From Aliarcobacter faecis (GTDB lineage: Bacteria; Campylobacterota; Campylobacteria; Campylobacterales; Arcobacteraceae): a stretch of 64,000 bases of DNA. The notes beneath the pieces are model-generated. The model saw only the letters and a list, made by a program, of their open reading frames with translations, made no database searches and was not told where the DNA came from. Below are positions 36,981-44,874 of the stretch, in pieces; position 1 is the first letter of the stretch, and every line of letters starts with the position of its first letter. The DNA lies in NCBI RefSeq assembly GCF_013201705.1, contig NZ_CP053837.1:1798001-1862000 (forward strand). The letters are read 5' to 3'. The position numbers and the translations under genes were made by a program.

Positions 36981-37928
36981 CTATTTATATGCACAAAGTG
37001 TATAAGCTGTTGTAAAAGCACCATTTTCTTGACCTGTATGGTAGAAAATTCCTCTCCATAATTCATCTTCTGTCCAAGTTACAGTTGGCATATCAGGTTG
37101 CATTAAATATCCTAATCCTGCAAATGTCTCCAATCTATGTCCTGATGGGTCAAAGAAATAAATCGTCTCTCCTCTTGTAATACCATGTCTTTGTGGAGTT
37201 ACATCTATTTTTACATTATGCATAGCCATAACATCTGCTGCTCTTAAAATATCATTCCATCCATCTAAAAAGAATGCAAAGTGATGCATACCAGTTTCGT
37301 GACCAGCAACAAATGCTAAATCATGAGGAGTTGAAGTTCTTGATAACCAAGTAGCAGCTTGAAGTGAACCATTTGGACCAACACAAACTTGCTCTGCTAA
37401 GCTAAATTCTAAAACTTCTTGAAAAAATTTAGTTCCCTCCATAACCTTTTCTGGACCTTTACACATTAATAAAGCATGATCTATCCAGTGAGCTTTAATT
37501 CCTTTACCTTCAAATGGCCAAGGTCTAGGATTTGTACAACCTACATCTTTACCAACAAAAGTTTTTTCAGCATAGAGATTAAATTCATGACCACTTGGAG
37601 CAATAAATTTTAATACTCTTCCACACTCTACAACAGTTCCTGCTGGTAAAATTTCAGTTGAAACTCCATAAGCTTCAATTTTTGCTTTTAAATCATCAAT
37701 ATCTGAGTCTTTTTGAACTTTATATGCAACGTTATTAAATGTAGCCTCATCACTAGGTCTTAATACTAAACTATATTTATCCCACTCATCCCAACATTTT
37801 AAATAAAGTGTTCCATCACTATCTTCTCTAGTTACTTCCATTCCCATAATATTTACATAATAATTTCTTGACACATTAATATCTAATACATTTAAATCAA
37901 CATGTCCTATTCTCATAACTCCACTCAT
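36981..37928 (-). CDS. dmpB: Catechol 2,3-dioxygenase
   Basis: A 315-residue extradiol dioxygenase of the vicinal-oxygen-chelate fold, cleaving catechol next to its hydroxyls to 2-hydroxymuconate semialdehyde. Two repeats of the fold are visible. Iron ligands are H151 (WIDHALL), a His at 215-216 (GMHHFAFFLD) and E267 (HRLETFAG). Lengths and spacing match the XylE/DmpB class. It overlaps the ferredoxin gene by four bases, so they are coupled. Confidence 0.96.
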   Translation of the reverse strand: MSGVMRIGHVDLNVLDINVSRNYYVNIMGMEVTREDSDGTLYLKCWDEWDKYSLVLRPSDEATFNNVAYKVQKDSDIDDLKAKIEAYGVSTEILPAGTVVECGRVLKFIAPSGHEFNLYAEKTFVGKDVGCTNPRPWPFEGKGIKAHWIDHALLMCKGPEKVMEGTKFFQEVLEFSLAEQVCVGPNGSLQAATWLSRTSTPHDLAFVAGHETGMHHFAFFLDGWNDILRAADVMAMHNVKIDVTPQRHGITRGETIYFFDPSGHRLETFAGLGYLMQPDMPTVTWTEDELWRGIFYHTGQENGAFTTAYTLCAYK

Positions 37929-38239
37929 TTTGCTCTCCTTAAATTAAGTATGCTATCGTTCTTTTTTGATATGAATTCGATTTCCATATCACATTTTGGA
38001 AAAACTTTACAAGCCAATAAAATATTGTCGTTCTCCTCCTCTTGAGATATATGTTTTCTATTCATTTTGTCTTTAATAAAAAAACCTTTATGAACTTTGA
38101 TTTTACATAAACCACAAGCACCATTGTGACAAGCTTTTGGCACTAAATCTTTGAATACATATAAACTATCCATCAAGTTTTTATCTTCAGTACATTTTTG
38201 AGTTTGAATTTTATCTTTCACAAAAACATCATATTTCAA
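37925..38239 (-). CDS. dmpQ: Plant-type [2Fe-2S] ferredoxin reactivating the dioxygenase
   Basis: A 104-residue ferredoxin with C37, C42, C45 and C77 (CHNGACGLC then LLAC) binding a [2Fe-2S] cluster. DmpQ/XylT ferredoxins reduce the oxidised iron of catechol 2,3-dioxygenase, which is encoded immediately downstream. The likely start is TTG at 38239, preceded by AAGGA at seven bases; no in-frame ATG is better placed. Confidence 0.9.
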   Translation of the reverse strand: MKYDVFVKDKIQTQKCTEDKNLMDSLYVFKDLVPKACHNGACGLCKIKVHKGFFIKDKMNRKHISQEEENDNILLACKVFPKCDMEIEFISKKNDSILNLRRAK

Positions 38240-38292
38240 AGCTTATCCTTAAGTTATATGTTTAAAAAGCTTTTGGCTTTTTAACTATTTGA

Positions 38293-38298
38293 ACTTTA
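38293..38298 (-). promoter_or_regulatory. dmpQ operon promoter -10 (candidate)
   Basis: Reading leftward, TAAAGT lies exactly 11 bases after the second TGCGA of site B. Four of six matches to TATAAT. It predicts a start about 45 bases before dmpQ; the leader holds a small AAAAAGC/GCTTTTT hairpin at 38264-38282. Confidence 0.45.
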
Positions 38299-38309
38299 CT
38301 TAAAAATAT

Positions 38310-38327
38310 TCGCAGATTAATCGCAAA
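38310..38327 (-). promoter_or_regulatory. Tandem TGCGA repeats upstream of dmpQ (site B)
   Basis: On the top strand TCGCAGA at 38310 and TCGCAAA at 38321 start 11 bases apart; read toward dmpQ this is TGCGATTAATCTGCGA. Orientation, period and distance to the -10-like hexamer equal those of sites A and C. Confidence 0.6.
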
Positions 38328-38361
38328 ATAAGGTTTTTTTGAGAAATTAAAAAGAAGAAGA

Positions 38362-38388
38362 TTAACTCCTCTTTTATAGTAGGGTTAA
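38362..38388 (-). terminator. Candidate mdh terminator
   Basis: Imperfect arms TTAACTCCT and AGGGTTAA flank a ten-base loop at the end of mdh, and a pyrimidine-rich run (TCTTCTTCTTTTT) follows in the leftward direction. It would insulate the TauE/SafE-mdh unit from the dmpQ promoter. Confidence 0.4.
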
Positions 38389-39317
38389 ATATTTTCTTCT
38401 AACTTTTTAATCAAAGTTTTTACTGAGTTTACTGAGTTTGCAAACTCTTTTTTTTCTTTACTTGAAAGTTCCATTTCTATAATTTGTAGAACACCTTTTT
38501 CTCCTAAAACAATAGGAACTCCTGTTACTACATCTTTATATCCATATTCACCTTCAAGATTAACAGCACAAGGGTAAGCTGTTTTTTTATCTTCTAATAT
38601 TGCTTCAAGCATTAAAACTGTTGCTTGAGCTGGTGCGAAATATGCTGAACCTGTTTGAAGAAGTTTTACTATTTCTATACCACCATTTTTTGTTTTCTCT
38701 ATAATATCTTCTATCTCATTTTCATTTAAAACTTCATCTAAAGGTATCCCATCCACTTTTGTATGTTTTATAAGAGGAACCATATCATCTCCATGTCCAC
38801 CTAAAACCATAGCTTCTATTTTTTTGTATCCAATTTTCTTTTTTATAAAATATGACATTCTAGAACTATCTAAAATTCCAGCCATTCCTAAAACTCTATT
38901 TCTTGGAAAATTTGAAGCTTTTAAGGCACAATAAACCATAGCATCTAGTGGATTTGATACTATTATTAAAATTGAATCTTTATTATATTTAACAACATTT
39001 TGTACAATTGAATTCATTATTTTTGCATTTGTAAAAAGCAAATCATCTCTACTCATATTAGGTTTTCTAGCAATTCCTGCTGTAATAACTACAATATCAC
39101 AATCCTTAAACTCTTCATCACTACAAGTTGCTTTTATTGTAGTTTTAGAGTTTATAGAACTAATGGCTTGAGAGATATCTAAAGCAACAGCTTTTGTAAA
39201 ATCTTCTCTTATATCTTTTAATAAAATCTCATCACATATATCTTGAAATGCTAAATTATAAGCTATTGATGAACCTACATTTCCAACACCAACTATTCCA
39301 ACTCTTTTATAACTCAA
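38385..39317 (-). CDS. mdh: Malate dehydrogenase
   Basis: A 310-residue LDH/MDH-family enzyme. Rossmann motif GVGNVGSS at residues 10-17; substrate arginines R84 and R90 in ARKPNMSRDD, the malate-dehydrogenase signature; catalytic H175 in GGHGDD. Oxidises malate to oxaloacetate with NAD. It forms a separate unit with the TauE/SafE permease, in between the two phenol operons. Confidence 0.88.
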   Translation of the reverse strand: MSYKRVGIVGVGNVGSSIAYNLAFQDICDEILLKDIREDFTKAVALDISQAISSINSKTTIKATCSDEEFKDCDIVVITAGIARKPNMSRDDLLFTNAKIMNSIVQNVVKYNKDSILIIVSNPLDAMVYCALKASNFPRNRVLGMAGILDSSRMSYFIKKKIGYKKIEAMVLGGHGDDMVPLIKHTKVDGIPLDEVLNENEIEDIIEKTKNGGIEIVKLLQTGSAYFAPAQATVLMLEAILEDKKTAYPCAVNLEGEYGYKDVVTGVPIVLGEKGVLQIIEMELSSKEKKEFANSVNSVKTLIKKLEENI

Positions 39318-39347
39318 AGTACAACTCCTAAAAAATTATTATATATT

Positions 39348-40154
39348 TTAAAATACTGAAATCAACATTTTAATACTTAATGCCAAAGTTAAAAGTGAAA
39401 ATATCTTTTTCATTAAATCTACATTTATCTTATGTACTAACATTACTCCTATTGGTGCAGTTAAATAACTAGCAAATGCGACACAAACCAAGGCAGGAAG
39501 ATATATGAATCCTAAAGTATAATTATCTAGTGAACTATATTCCCAACCATTTATCATATATCCTATTGTTCCTGAAATCGCTATTGGTAAACCAATAGCA
39601 GAGGATGTCGCAATAGCTTTTTTAATATCAATATTTTGTAACAATAAATAAGGTACACTCATAATCCCTCCACCAATTGATACTAAAGAGGATAAAGCCC
39701 CTATTACTCCACCTGAAATAATATGAGTTTTAGGAGTAAATATTTTATTTTCTGATTTTGGTTTTTTACCCATAAACATAAGAATTGAAGAGTAAAACAT
39801 AAAAGAAGCAAATATTATTGATAGATAAAATGAATCTAACTTAGAAGCTATAAAAGTTGCTAAAAAAGTACCAACTATAATCCCTGGAACCATCATTTTT
39901 ACAATATCCCAAACTATTGCTTTTTTCTTTTGCTGGGCTTTTATACTTGAAATTGAAGTAACTATTATAATAGCCATAGATGTTCCTAATGCTAAATGAA
40001 CAACATTTTTCTCATCAATCACACTATTATTTAAAAATATGATAGTTAAAATAGGAACTATCATTCCACCACCACCTATTCCAAAAAGTCCAGCAATAAC
40101 ACCTACAAATGAGCCTAATGCTAAAAAATAGATTATTGTTTGTATATCTAACAT
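39348..40154 (-). CDS. TauE/SafE family permease
   Basis: A 268-residue membrane protein with about eight helices and the paired glycine-rich motifs GLFGIGGGGMIVP (about 23-35) and SLVSIGGGIMSVPYL. TauE/SafE proteins export sulfite or organic sulfonates, and some move other anions; the substrate here is unknown. It has its own TATAAT promoter just past the dmpP terminator and is 30 bases ahead of mdh. Confidence 0.85.
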   Translation of the reverse strand: MLDIQTIIYFLALGSFVGVIAGLFGIGGGGMIVPILTIIFLNNSVIDEKNVVHLALGTSMAIIIVTSISSIKAQQKKKAIVWDIVKMMVPGIIVGTFLATFIASKLDSFYLSIIFASFMFYSSILMFMGKKPKSENKIFTPKTHIISGGVIGALSSLVSIGGGIMSVPYLLLQNIDIKKAIATSSAIGLPIAISGTIGYMINGWEYSSLDNYTLGFIYLPALVCVAFASYLTAPIGVMLVHKINVDLMKKIFSLLTLALSIKMLISVF

Positions 40155-40188
40155 AAATAAACCTTATTAATTTATAGAAATCTCCTAT

Positions 40189-40194
40189 ATTATA
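40189..40194 (-). promoter_or_regulatory. TauE/SafE-mdh promoter -10
   Basis: A perfect TATAAT reading leftward, 35 bases before the permease ATG, with AAGG as ribosome-binding site. It overlaps the T-run of the dmpP terminator. Confidence 0.55.
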
Positions 40195-40197
40195 TAA

Positions 40198-40223
40198 AAA
40201 GATACAATTGTAATTGTATCTTT
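40198..40223 (-). terminator. Terminator of the phenol hydroxylase operon
   Basis: AAAGATACAATT and AATTGTATCTTT pair almost perfectly right after the dmpP stop, and TTTTT follows in the leftward direction: a classical intrinsic terminator. Confidence 0.7.
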
Positions 40224-41280
40224 AAATAGATTTAAAAAGTGGACTTTTTACACTATTTGAGTATAAATCTGCTTTTGAGAAGAACTTTTCTGTATGAATA
40301 TCTTTTTCAAATAATCTTCCTTGCATTAAAACTTTTATACAAGCTTCTGTCATCATAGGAGGTCCACATAAATATGCTTTATTTCCATCAAATTTTCCAT
40401 CATACATCTTTTTAGCAACATCATTTGTAAAGCCAACTTCACCACTCCAAAAGGGATCTTCATTTGCTGATAAAACAGGAACATACCTAAAATTTGGATA
40501 TTTTTTCTCTAAATCCCAAAAAAGCTCAGCATAATAAAGCTCTTCTTTATTTCTTGCTCCATGAAATAAAGTTATTGGAAGAGTACAACCATTTTCTAAT
40601 TCATCTAAAATCATAGATTTTGGGCTAGAAAGTCCTGAACCTCCAGCAAAGAAAATCATAGGTTTATTTGCAGATTTTTTTACAAAGAATCTTCCAAAAG
40701 GACCAGTAATTTTTCTTTTATCTCCAACTTTCACATTTTTATGAATCCAAGGAGTTGCCTCACCATCTGGAATTATTCCAATATTTAATTCAATAACTCT
40801 TCCCGAACTAGGTTGATTTGCTAAAGAGAAAGCTCTTGGTTCTTCAAAAACTGGAATATGATAATTTATGTATTGCCCTGCTTGAAAATCCAAATCTGCA
40901 TCAAGCTCTATCCATAATCCTAAAATTCTAGGTGTTAGCATCTCTCTTTTTATTACTGTTCCCCAAACATCTTTTATAGGAATAGTTCTTGCATCTATAT
41001 CTACTTCTATATCAGCTTCAATAACTACATTTTCAGTAATAGTTGCTGTACAAGCTAAACAATATCCATCATCTCTTTCACTATCCATTAAAGCAAAAGA
41101 TGAAGCATTACCATAATCAACTTCACCTTCTAAAACCTCAACTTTACAAGTTCCACAAAGACCATGATTACAAGCATGAGGGATATAAACCCCTTGTCTT
41201 AGTGCCGCATCAAGAAGAGTTTGCCCCTCTTGAACTTCAACAATATCCCCTGTTGGTTCTATCTCTAATTTATAAGCCAT
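40222..41280 (-). CDS. dmpP: Phenol hydroxylase reductase component
   Basis: A 352-residue electron-transfer protein. The N-terminal [2Fe-2S] ferredoxin domain has C37, C42, C45 and C77; an FAD domain with the RAFSLANQPS motif and an NAD-binding domain (FFAGGSGLSSPKSM, then YLCGPPMM) follow. It passes electrons from NADH to the di-iron oxygenase DmpN. Length matches DmpP. Confidence 0.95.
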   Translation of the reverse strand: MAYKLEIEPTGDIVEVQEGQTLLDAALRQGVYIPHACNHGLCGTCKVEVLEGEVDYGNASSFALMDSERDDGYCLACTATITENVVIEADIEVDIDARTIPIKDVWGTVIKREMLTPRILGLWIELDADLDFQAGQYINYHIPVFEEPRAFSLANQPSSGRVIELNIGIIPDGEATPWIHKNVKVGDKRKITGPFGRFFVKKSANKPMIFFAGGSGLSSPKSMILDELENGCTLPITLFHGARNKEELYYAELFWDLEKKYPNFRYVPVLSANEDPFWSGEVGFTNDVAKKMYDGKFDGNKAYLCGPPMMTEACIKVLMQGRLFEKDIHTEKFFSKADLYSNSVKSPLFKSI

Positions 41281-41283
41281 TAT

Positions 41284-41643
41284 TTATGCTCCTACTTTCC
41301 CTACTAAAGAAGGTGTTATAAATGTTATAAAAGATTTATGTCCTACACCATTATCTTTTAAACTTTTTGAGAAATCAGGATTTACTCTTTTTCCATCTAT
41401 TTCCCAAATAACTTCAGTTTTATCAAAATCCAAATTTTCATAATCTGGTTCAATTTTATATGTTATAGGAATTAAATCCGAAATTATTGCACCAAAAGGC
41501 ATATCAGGAGATAAAGGAAAAGCTCTAGGAGAAGATACTACCCTATGTCCATACCAATAAAGATAAACTAACTGATTTCCATGAAAATTTTTCACATCAT
41601 CTTTCATTATAATTGGATATTCTCCGATTGATTGAATTGCCAT
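41284..41643 (-). CDS. dmpO: Phenol hydroxylase gamma subunit
   Basis: A 119-residue subunit of the oxygenase heterohexamer. Recognisable DmpO segments are KNFHGNQLVYLYWYGH and the SPRAFPLSPDMPFG run shortly after. No cofactor. It lies between dmpN and dmpP in the canonical order. Confidence 0.9.
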   Translation of the reverse strand: MAIQSIGEYPIIMKDDVKNFHGNQLVYLYWYGHRVVSSPRAFPLSPDMPFGAIISDLIPITYKIEPDYENLDFDKTEVIWEIDGKRVNPDFSKSLKDNGVGHKSFITFITPSLVGKVGA

Positions 41644-41654
41644 TTTTTCTCCTT

Positions 41655-43169
41655 TTATATATTTTTTAATTTATTCCACATCGCTTCATCAGGTGAACCT
41701 ACATAATCCATATTATCAACACCATACTCTATTTGATACCATTTTAAAACTTCTGGAATTGTAGCACCACCACAATTTCCTTGGAAAATCTGATGAGGAG
41801 GTAACCAAGCTTGAATATATTTCTCAGGTTGTGCATCAAATATATTTTTACAACCATTAGAACAAGTATGGAAAATCTCACCGTTATATTCAGATGTCTT
41901 ATGTGTATAAACATGAGGGTTGCCACCTTCAATATCTGTAAATCCTAATGGAATTTGACAAGTTTGACAAATTATAGGTAAAGTTTCTGAATAATATCTC
42001 TCACCTTTTTTCTCTAATTCAATATATCTTTCAAACATTGGTCTATAATATTTATCAAAAGTATCTGGATATTTTTGACTTAACCAATTCATTTTATTTT
42101 CATCTGGCATCCAAATATGAATATTTGCCGCATTTGTATGATTATAAAAAATATTCCAAACTTGATGAGGTAAATGTGTTTTTTCAGCAACAATTGTATT
42201 TACTAAATCCATAGGAATTACAATTCCATATTTTTCTAAATCTTTATATAGTGCCATACAGTTTTGCTCTATATATAACTCAACTGCTTCCGCCCATGAA
42301 GTTGGTGAATTTGGTAGCATATAATCCATCATCATAGCTACAAGACCTAACATTCTATAACCTCTCCATAACCACTTATCCATCCATTTTTGAACAATGG
42401 GTACATTTGCCTCATCTTGCTCTAACATAAATTTAATAGCAGATAGACCTAAAGTCATATGTCTTGATTCATCACTTTGAGCTGAAAAACCAAATGTAAC
42501 TGTTGCCATATCTCCATTATAAGCAGCTCCACTCATAAAAGGAACAAATAATAGACTTGTTAATACAAACTCAAAAGAGAATGAAATAGCAGTTAAATAC
42601 TCAAAAGGTCCTGCTGTACTTGCATCATCACCAAATGATTTAGGAACAGATAAATACCAAATTCTATCATGCATAATAGGAAAACTATGAAAACCATCAA
42701 AATATTTATTATAATGACTCATAGTATGAACTTGAGTTTGGAAATGTCTTAACTCATCAATAGCTTGCATTTGACAAGCAATAGAAGCACCTTCTCCTTT
42801 AAAAGCTCTTGCAGCATGAGAAAAACCTTGAACAACTTTATATTCAAGTGGAGTTACACCTGTCAAAAATAGTTTTAAAGCATTTACATATCTTGCATCT
42901 GTAATATTCTTTTGTGCATTATTTTGAGCAAATGCATCTATAATTGAGTAAAGCTTTTTATCTTTTTCAGCTTGTAATTTCCAGTAAGAGTCCATTGTCA
43001 TTCTAAATGGATCTTCCCAAGCTTCCCAATCGTGAATTTTTAATCCCTCCATTTCTAAATATGGAAAAACATCTTCCTCTTTTTGATAAGTTGGATTCCA
43101 ACCAAGTCTCGTCATATATTTATATGCATCTTTTTTATTTAATCTTTTTTTTCTAGGTTCTACACTCAT
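41655..43169 (-). CDS. dmpN: Phenol hydroxylase alpha subunit (di-iron oxygenase)
   Basis: A 504-residue catalytic subunit hydroxylating phenol to catechol. Di-iron ligands fit E109, E139-x-x-H142 (DELRH), E200 and E234-x-x-H237 (DESRH), with spacing as in DmpN. The C-terminal part has a CQTC...C...C zinc-type cluster also seen in DmpN and TouA. Toluene or benzene as substrates are possible. Confidence 0.96.
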   Translation of the reverse strand: MSVEPRKKRLNKKDAYKYMTRLGWNPTYQKEEDVFPYLEMEGLKIHDWEAWEDPFRMTMDSYWKLQAEKDKKLYSIIDAFAQNNAQKNITDARYVNALKLFLTGVTPLEYKVVQGFSHAARAFKGEGASIACQMQAIDELRHFQTQVHTMSHYNKYFDGFHSFPIMHDRIWYLSVPKSFGDDASTAGPFEYLTAISFSFEFVLTSLLFVPFMSGAAYNGDMATVTFGFSAQSDESRHMTLGLSAIKFMLEQDEANVPIVQKWMDKWLWRGYRMLGLVAMMMDYMLPNSPTSWAEAVELYIEQNCMALYKDLEKYGIVIPMDLVNTIVAEKTHLPHQVWNIFYNHTNAANIHIWMPDENKMNWLSQKYPDTFDKYYRPMFERYIELEKKGERYYSETLPIICQTCQIPLGFTDIEGGNPHVYTHKTSEYNGEIFHTCSNGCKNIFDAQPEKYIQAWLPPHQIFQGNCGGATIPEVLKWYQIEYGVDNMDYVGSPDEAMWNKLKNI

Positions 43170-43189
43170 AATATCTCCCTTATTTAATA

Positions 43190-43465
43190 TTAATTATTCC
43201 AATAAACTATAAACTCTTCATCTGTCTCATCAACTTGTCCACCTAAAGAAATCAATACTAACTGTAACTCTTCTGGATTCCAATCTCTTCCTAAAGCTTG
43301 AGATACTGTTGAAGCTTTTATAGTTATTCTTTCTGGCCGCTCAATTTGAATCATTGCTGGTTTATTTGTAATTATTACACCCTCATTATCTTCTTTTATA
43401 GCTTCTGCTATTGCTCTTCCATCTTCTGTTGCTTGAAGACATAATAATGCTATACTTGCTGACAT
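43190..43465 (-). CDS. dmpM: Phenol hydroxylase coupling/effector protein
   Basis: A 91-residue MmoB/DmpM-family regulatory protein without cofactor, needed for efficient coupling of NADH use to hydroxylation. The family region NKPAMIQIERPERITI is present. Position between dmpL and dmpN is canonical. Confidence 0.92.
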   Translation of the reverse strand: MSASIALLCLQATEDGRAIAEAIKEDNEGVIITNKPAMIQIERPERITIKASTVSQALGRDWNPEELQLVLISLGGQVDETDEEFIVYWNN

Positions 43466-43495
43466 ATATTCACCTTTTTATTTAATTTATAAGTT

Positions 43496-44488
43496 TTATA
43501 AACTTATTCCTGATTTATTTAATCTTTCAATTAATTCAAGCTTCACTCTTGATATTGATTCTTTAGGATTACTTGAAAATGTAGCTAGTGATTCCATTGA
43601 ATTTTCAATAATTTCTATATCCTCTTTTATCCAAGAAGTTAATAATTCTCTATTTTCATTTGATTCATTTACCATAACTTTTAAAACACTATCTAGCCAT
43701 TTAACTGTCTCTTCATAACAAGAAACTATAAATTCACTCAACATTGAAAATGTCATTTCATCATTTTGTATTAACTCTTTTGAAAACTCATTAATCATCA
43801 AAGGAATTACAAAAGCGTCAAAAACAATATTTTGTTTAACAAATAATCTAATTGGGTCTTTTTCTACAAGTGAATCTTCAACAGCTTTTCTTAAACCTTG
43901 CCATTTAGGACAATTTAACCAAGCTTCCTTTCCTGCATCTAATTTTGAAACATCATTCTCACTAAGAAGTAAAATAATTTTTGTTATATGTTGAGCCATT
44001 CCAATTCTATCTTCTGCATGAAATAGACAAGCACTCATCATAGCTGTTCCATAAACTCTATCTACAATTGTAAGATTATTCATATTTGCACCATATTCAT
44101 AATGTCTTAATGGTGTTAAATAATCATATACTTTTTGTAAATTATCTTTTTTAATAAAATTAACTAAACCTCTTTTTTCAATAAACTCAAAACTTTGCTC
44201 ATTTGCGGCATTTTGTGAAGCTCTTGTTGAAACATATGACATATAATGAAACTTTCTTGGGTCTAATAAATCATACCAATCATTCATTTTAATTTTTGTT
44301 CTATTTTTATCATAGATTTCAAATTCAGGTTCCCATTGTGGTCTATAATGAAAATTCTCAGTTGGTTGTGCATCAAGAACAGCTTCTTCATATCTTGAAG
44401 CTGGTCTATCTTCACCTAACCTTTTAGCAACATGTTTATATGTATGTCTTTTTGGTTCAATTTCAATACTTGCAATATTTAATTCCAT
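43496..44488 (-). CDS. dmpL: Phenol hydroxylase beta subunit
   Basis: A 330-residue ferritin-like subunit that pairs with DmpN but lacks the full set of iron ligands. PKRHTYKHVAKRLGEDRPASRYEE at the start (split here as PKRHTYKHVAKRL and DRPASRYEE) and the WYDLLDPRKFHYMSY segment are typical of DmpL. Confidence 0.93.
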   Translation of the reverse strand: MELNIASIEIEPKRHTYKHVAKRLGEDRPASRYEEAVLDAQPTENFHYRPQWEPEFEIYDKNRTKIKMNDWYDLLDPRKFHYMSYVSTRASQNAANEQSFEFIEKRGLVNFIKKDNLQKVYDYLTPLRHYEYGANMNNLTIVDRVYGTAMMSACLFHAEDRIGMAQHITKIILLLSENDVSKLDAGKEAWLNCPKWQGLRKAVEDSLVEKDPIRLFVKQNIVFDAFVIPLMINEFSKELIQNDEMTFSMLSEFIVSCYEETVKWLDSVLKVMVNESNENRELLTSWIKEDIEIIENSMESLATFSSNPKESISRVKLELIERLNKSGISL

Positions 44489-44503
44489 ATTCTCTCCTTA
44501 AAT

Positions 44504-44737
44504 TTAGTTTAAACCATATTTCCAATGGTTATTATCAATTAGTAGCTCTTCTTCTTGCTCTTTTGTAAAAAAAGATACTCTATTGTTTTGACAAAACTCA
44601 ATAAAAGCTTTGTGTGGTAACATAAGTTCTACATTCATAATAGCTTCACCTACTGCAAAATTAAACTCTACAAATCCATTATTCTTTAAATCTATGACTT
44701 GTACAAATTTTTTCTCATTTGGCATAAGTTCGTACAT
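44504..44737 (-). CDS. dmpK: Phenol hydroxylase assembly protein DmpK
   Basis: About 77 residues, with KKFVQVIDLKNNGFVEFNFAVG and LMLPHKAFIEFC matching DmpK, which helps form the active iron-loaded oxygenase. An upstream in-frame start would add 20 residues, but the ATG at 44737 follows a full AGGAGG motif, the strongest ribosome-binding site seen here. First gene of the hydroxylase operon. Confidence 0.88.
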   Translation of the reverse strand: MYELMPNEKKFVQVIDLKNNGFVEFNFAVGEAIMNVELMLPHKAFIEFCQNNRVSFFTKEQEEELLIDNNHWKYGLN

Positions 44738-44782
44738 AAGACCTCCTAAATGGCTTAATAATTTATCTCTTAAAACAATCGA

Positions 44783-44788
44783 ATAGTA
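44783..44788 (-). promoter_or_regulatory. dmpK operon promoter -10
   Basis: TACTAT reading leftward, exactly 11 bases after the second TGCGA of site A. It predicts a start near 44776, about 40 bases before the dmpK ATG. Confidence 0.5.
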
Positions 44789-44799
44789 ATTAAACAAAA

Positions 44800-44817
44800 T
44801 CGCAAATTATTCGCAAA
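44800..44817 (-). promoter_or_regulatory. Tandem TGCGA repeats upstream of dmpK (site A)
   Basis: TCGCAAA occurs on the top strand at 44800 and 44811, an 11-base period; read toward dmpK it is TGCGAATAATTTGCGA. Same layout as sites B and C. Because it sits in the divergent gap it could also act on the kinase promoter. Confidence 0.62.
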
Positions 44818-44842
44818 AGAAAACAAATGAAATAAAATTTGT

Positions 44843-44848
44843 TAGAAT
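44843..44848 (+). promoter_or_regulatory. Two-component operon promoter -10 (candidate)
   Basis: TAGAAT on the top strand, 27 bases before the preferred kinase ATG. The direct repeats of site A end 25 bases upstream of it, a place where autoregulation is possible. Confidence 0.45.
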
Positions 44849-44874
44849 ACATAAAAAAGATGAAAGGCAATTAT

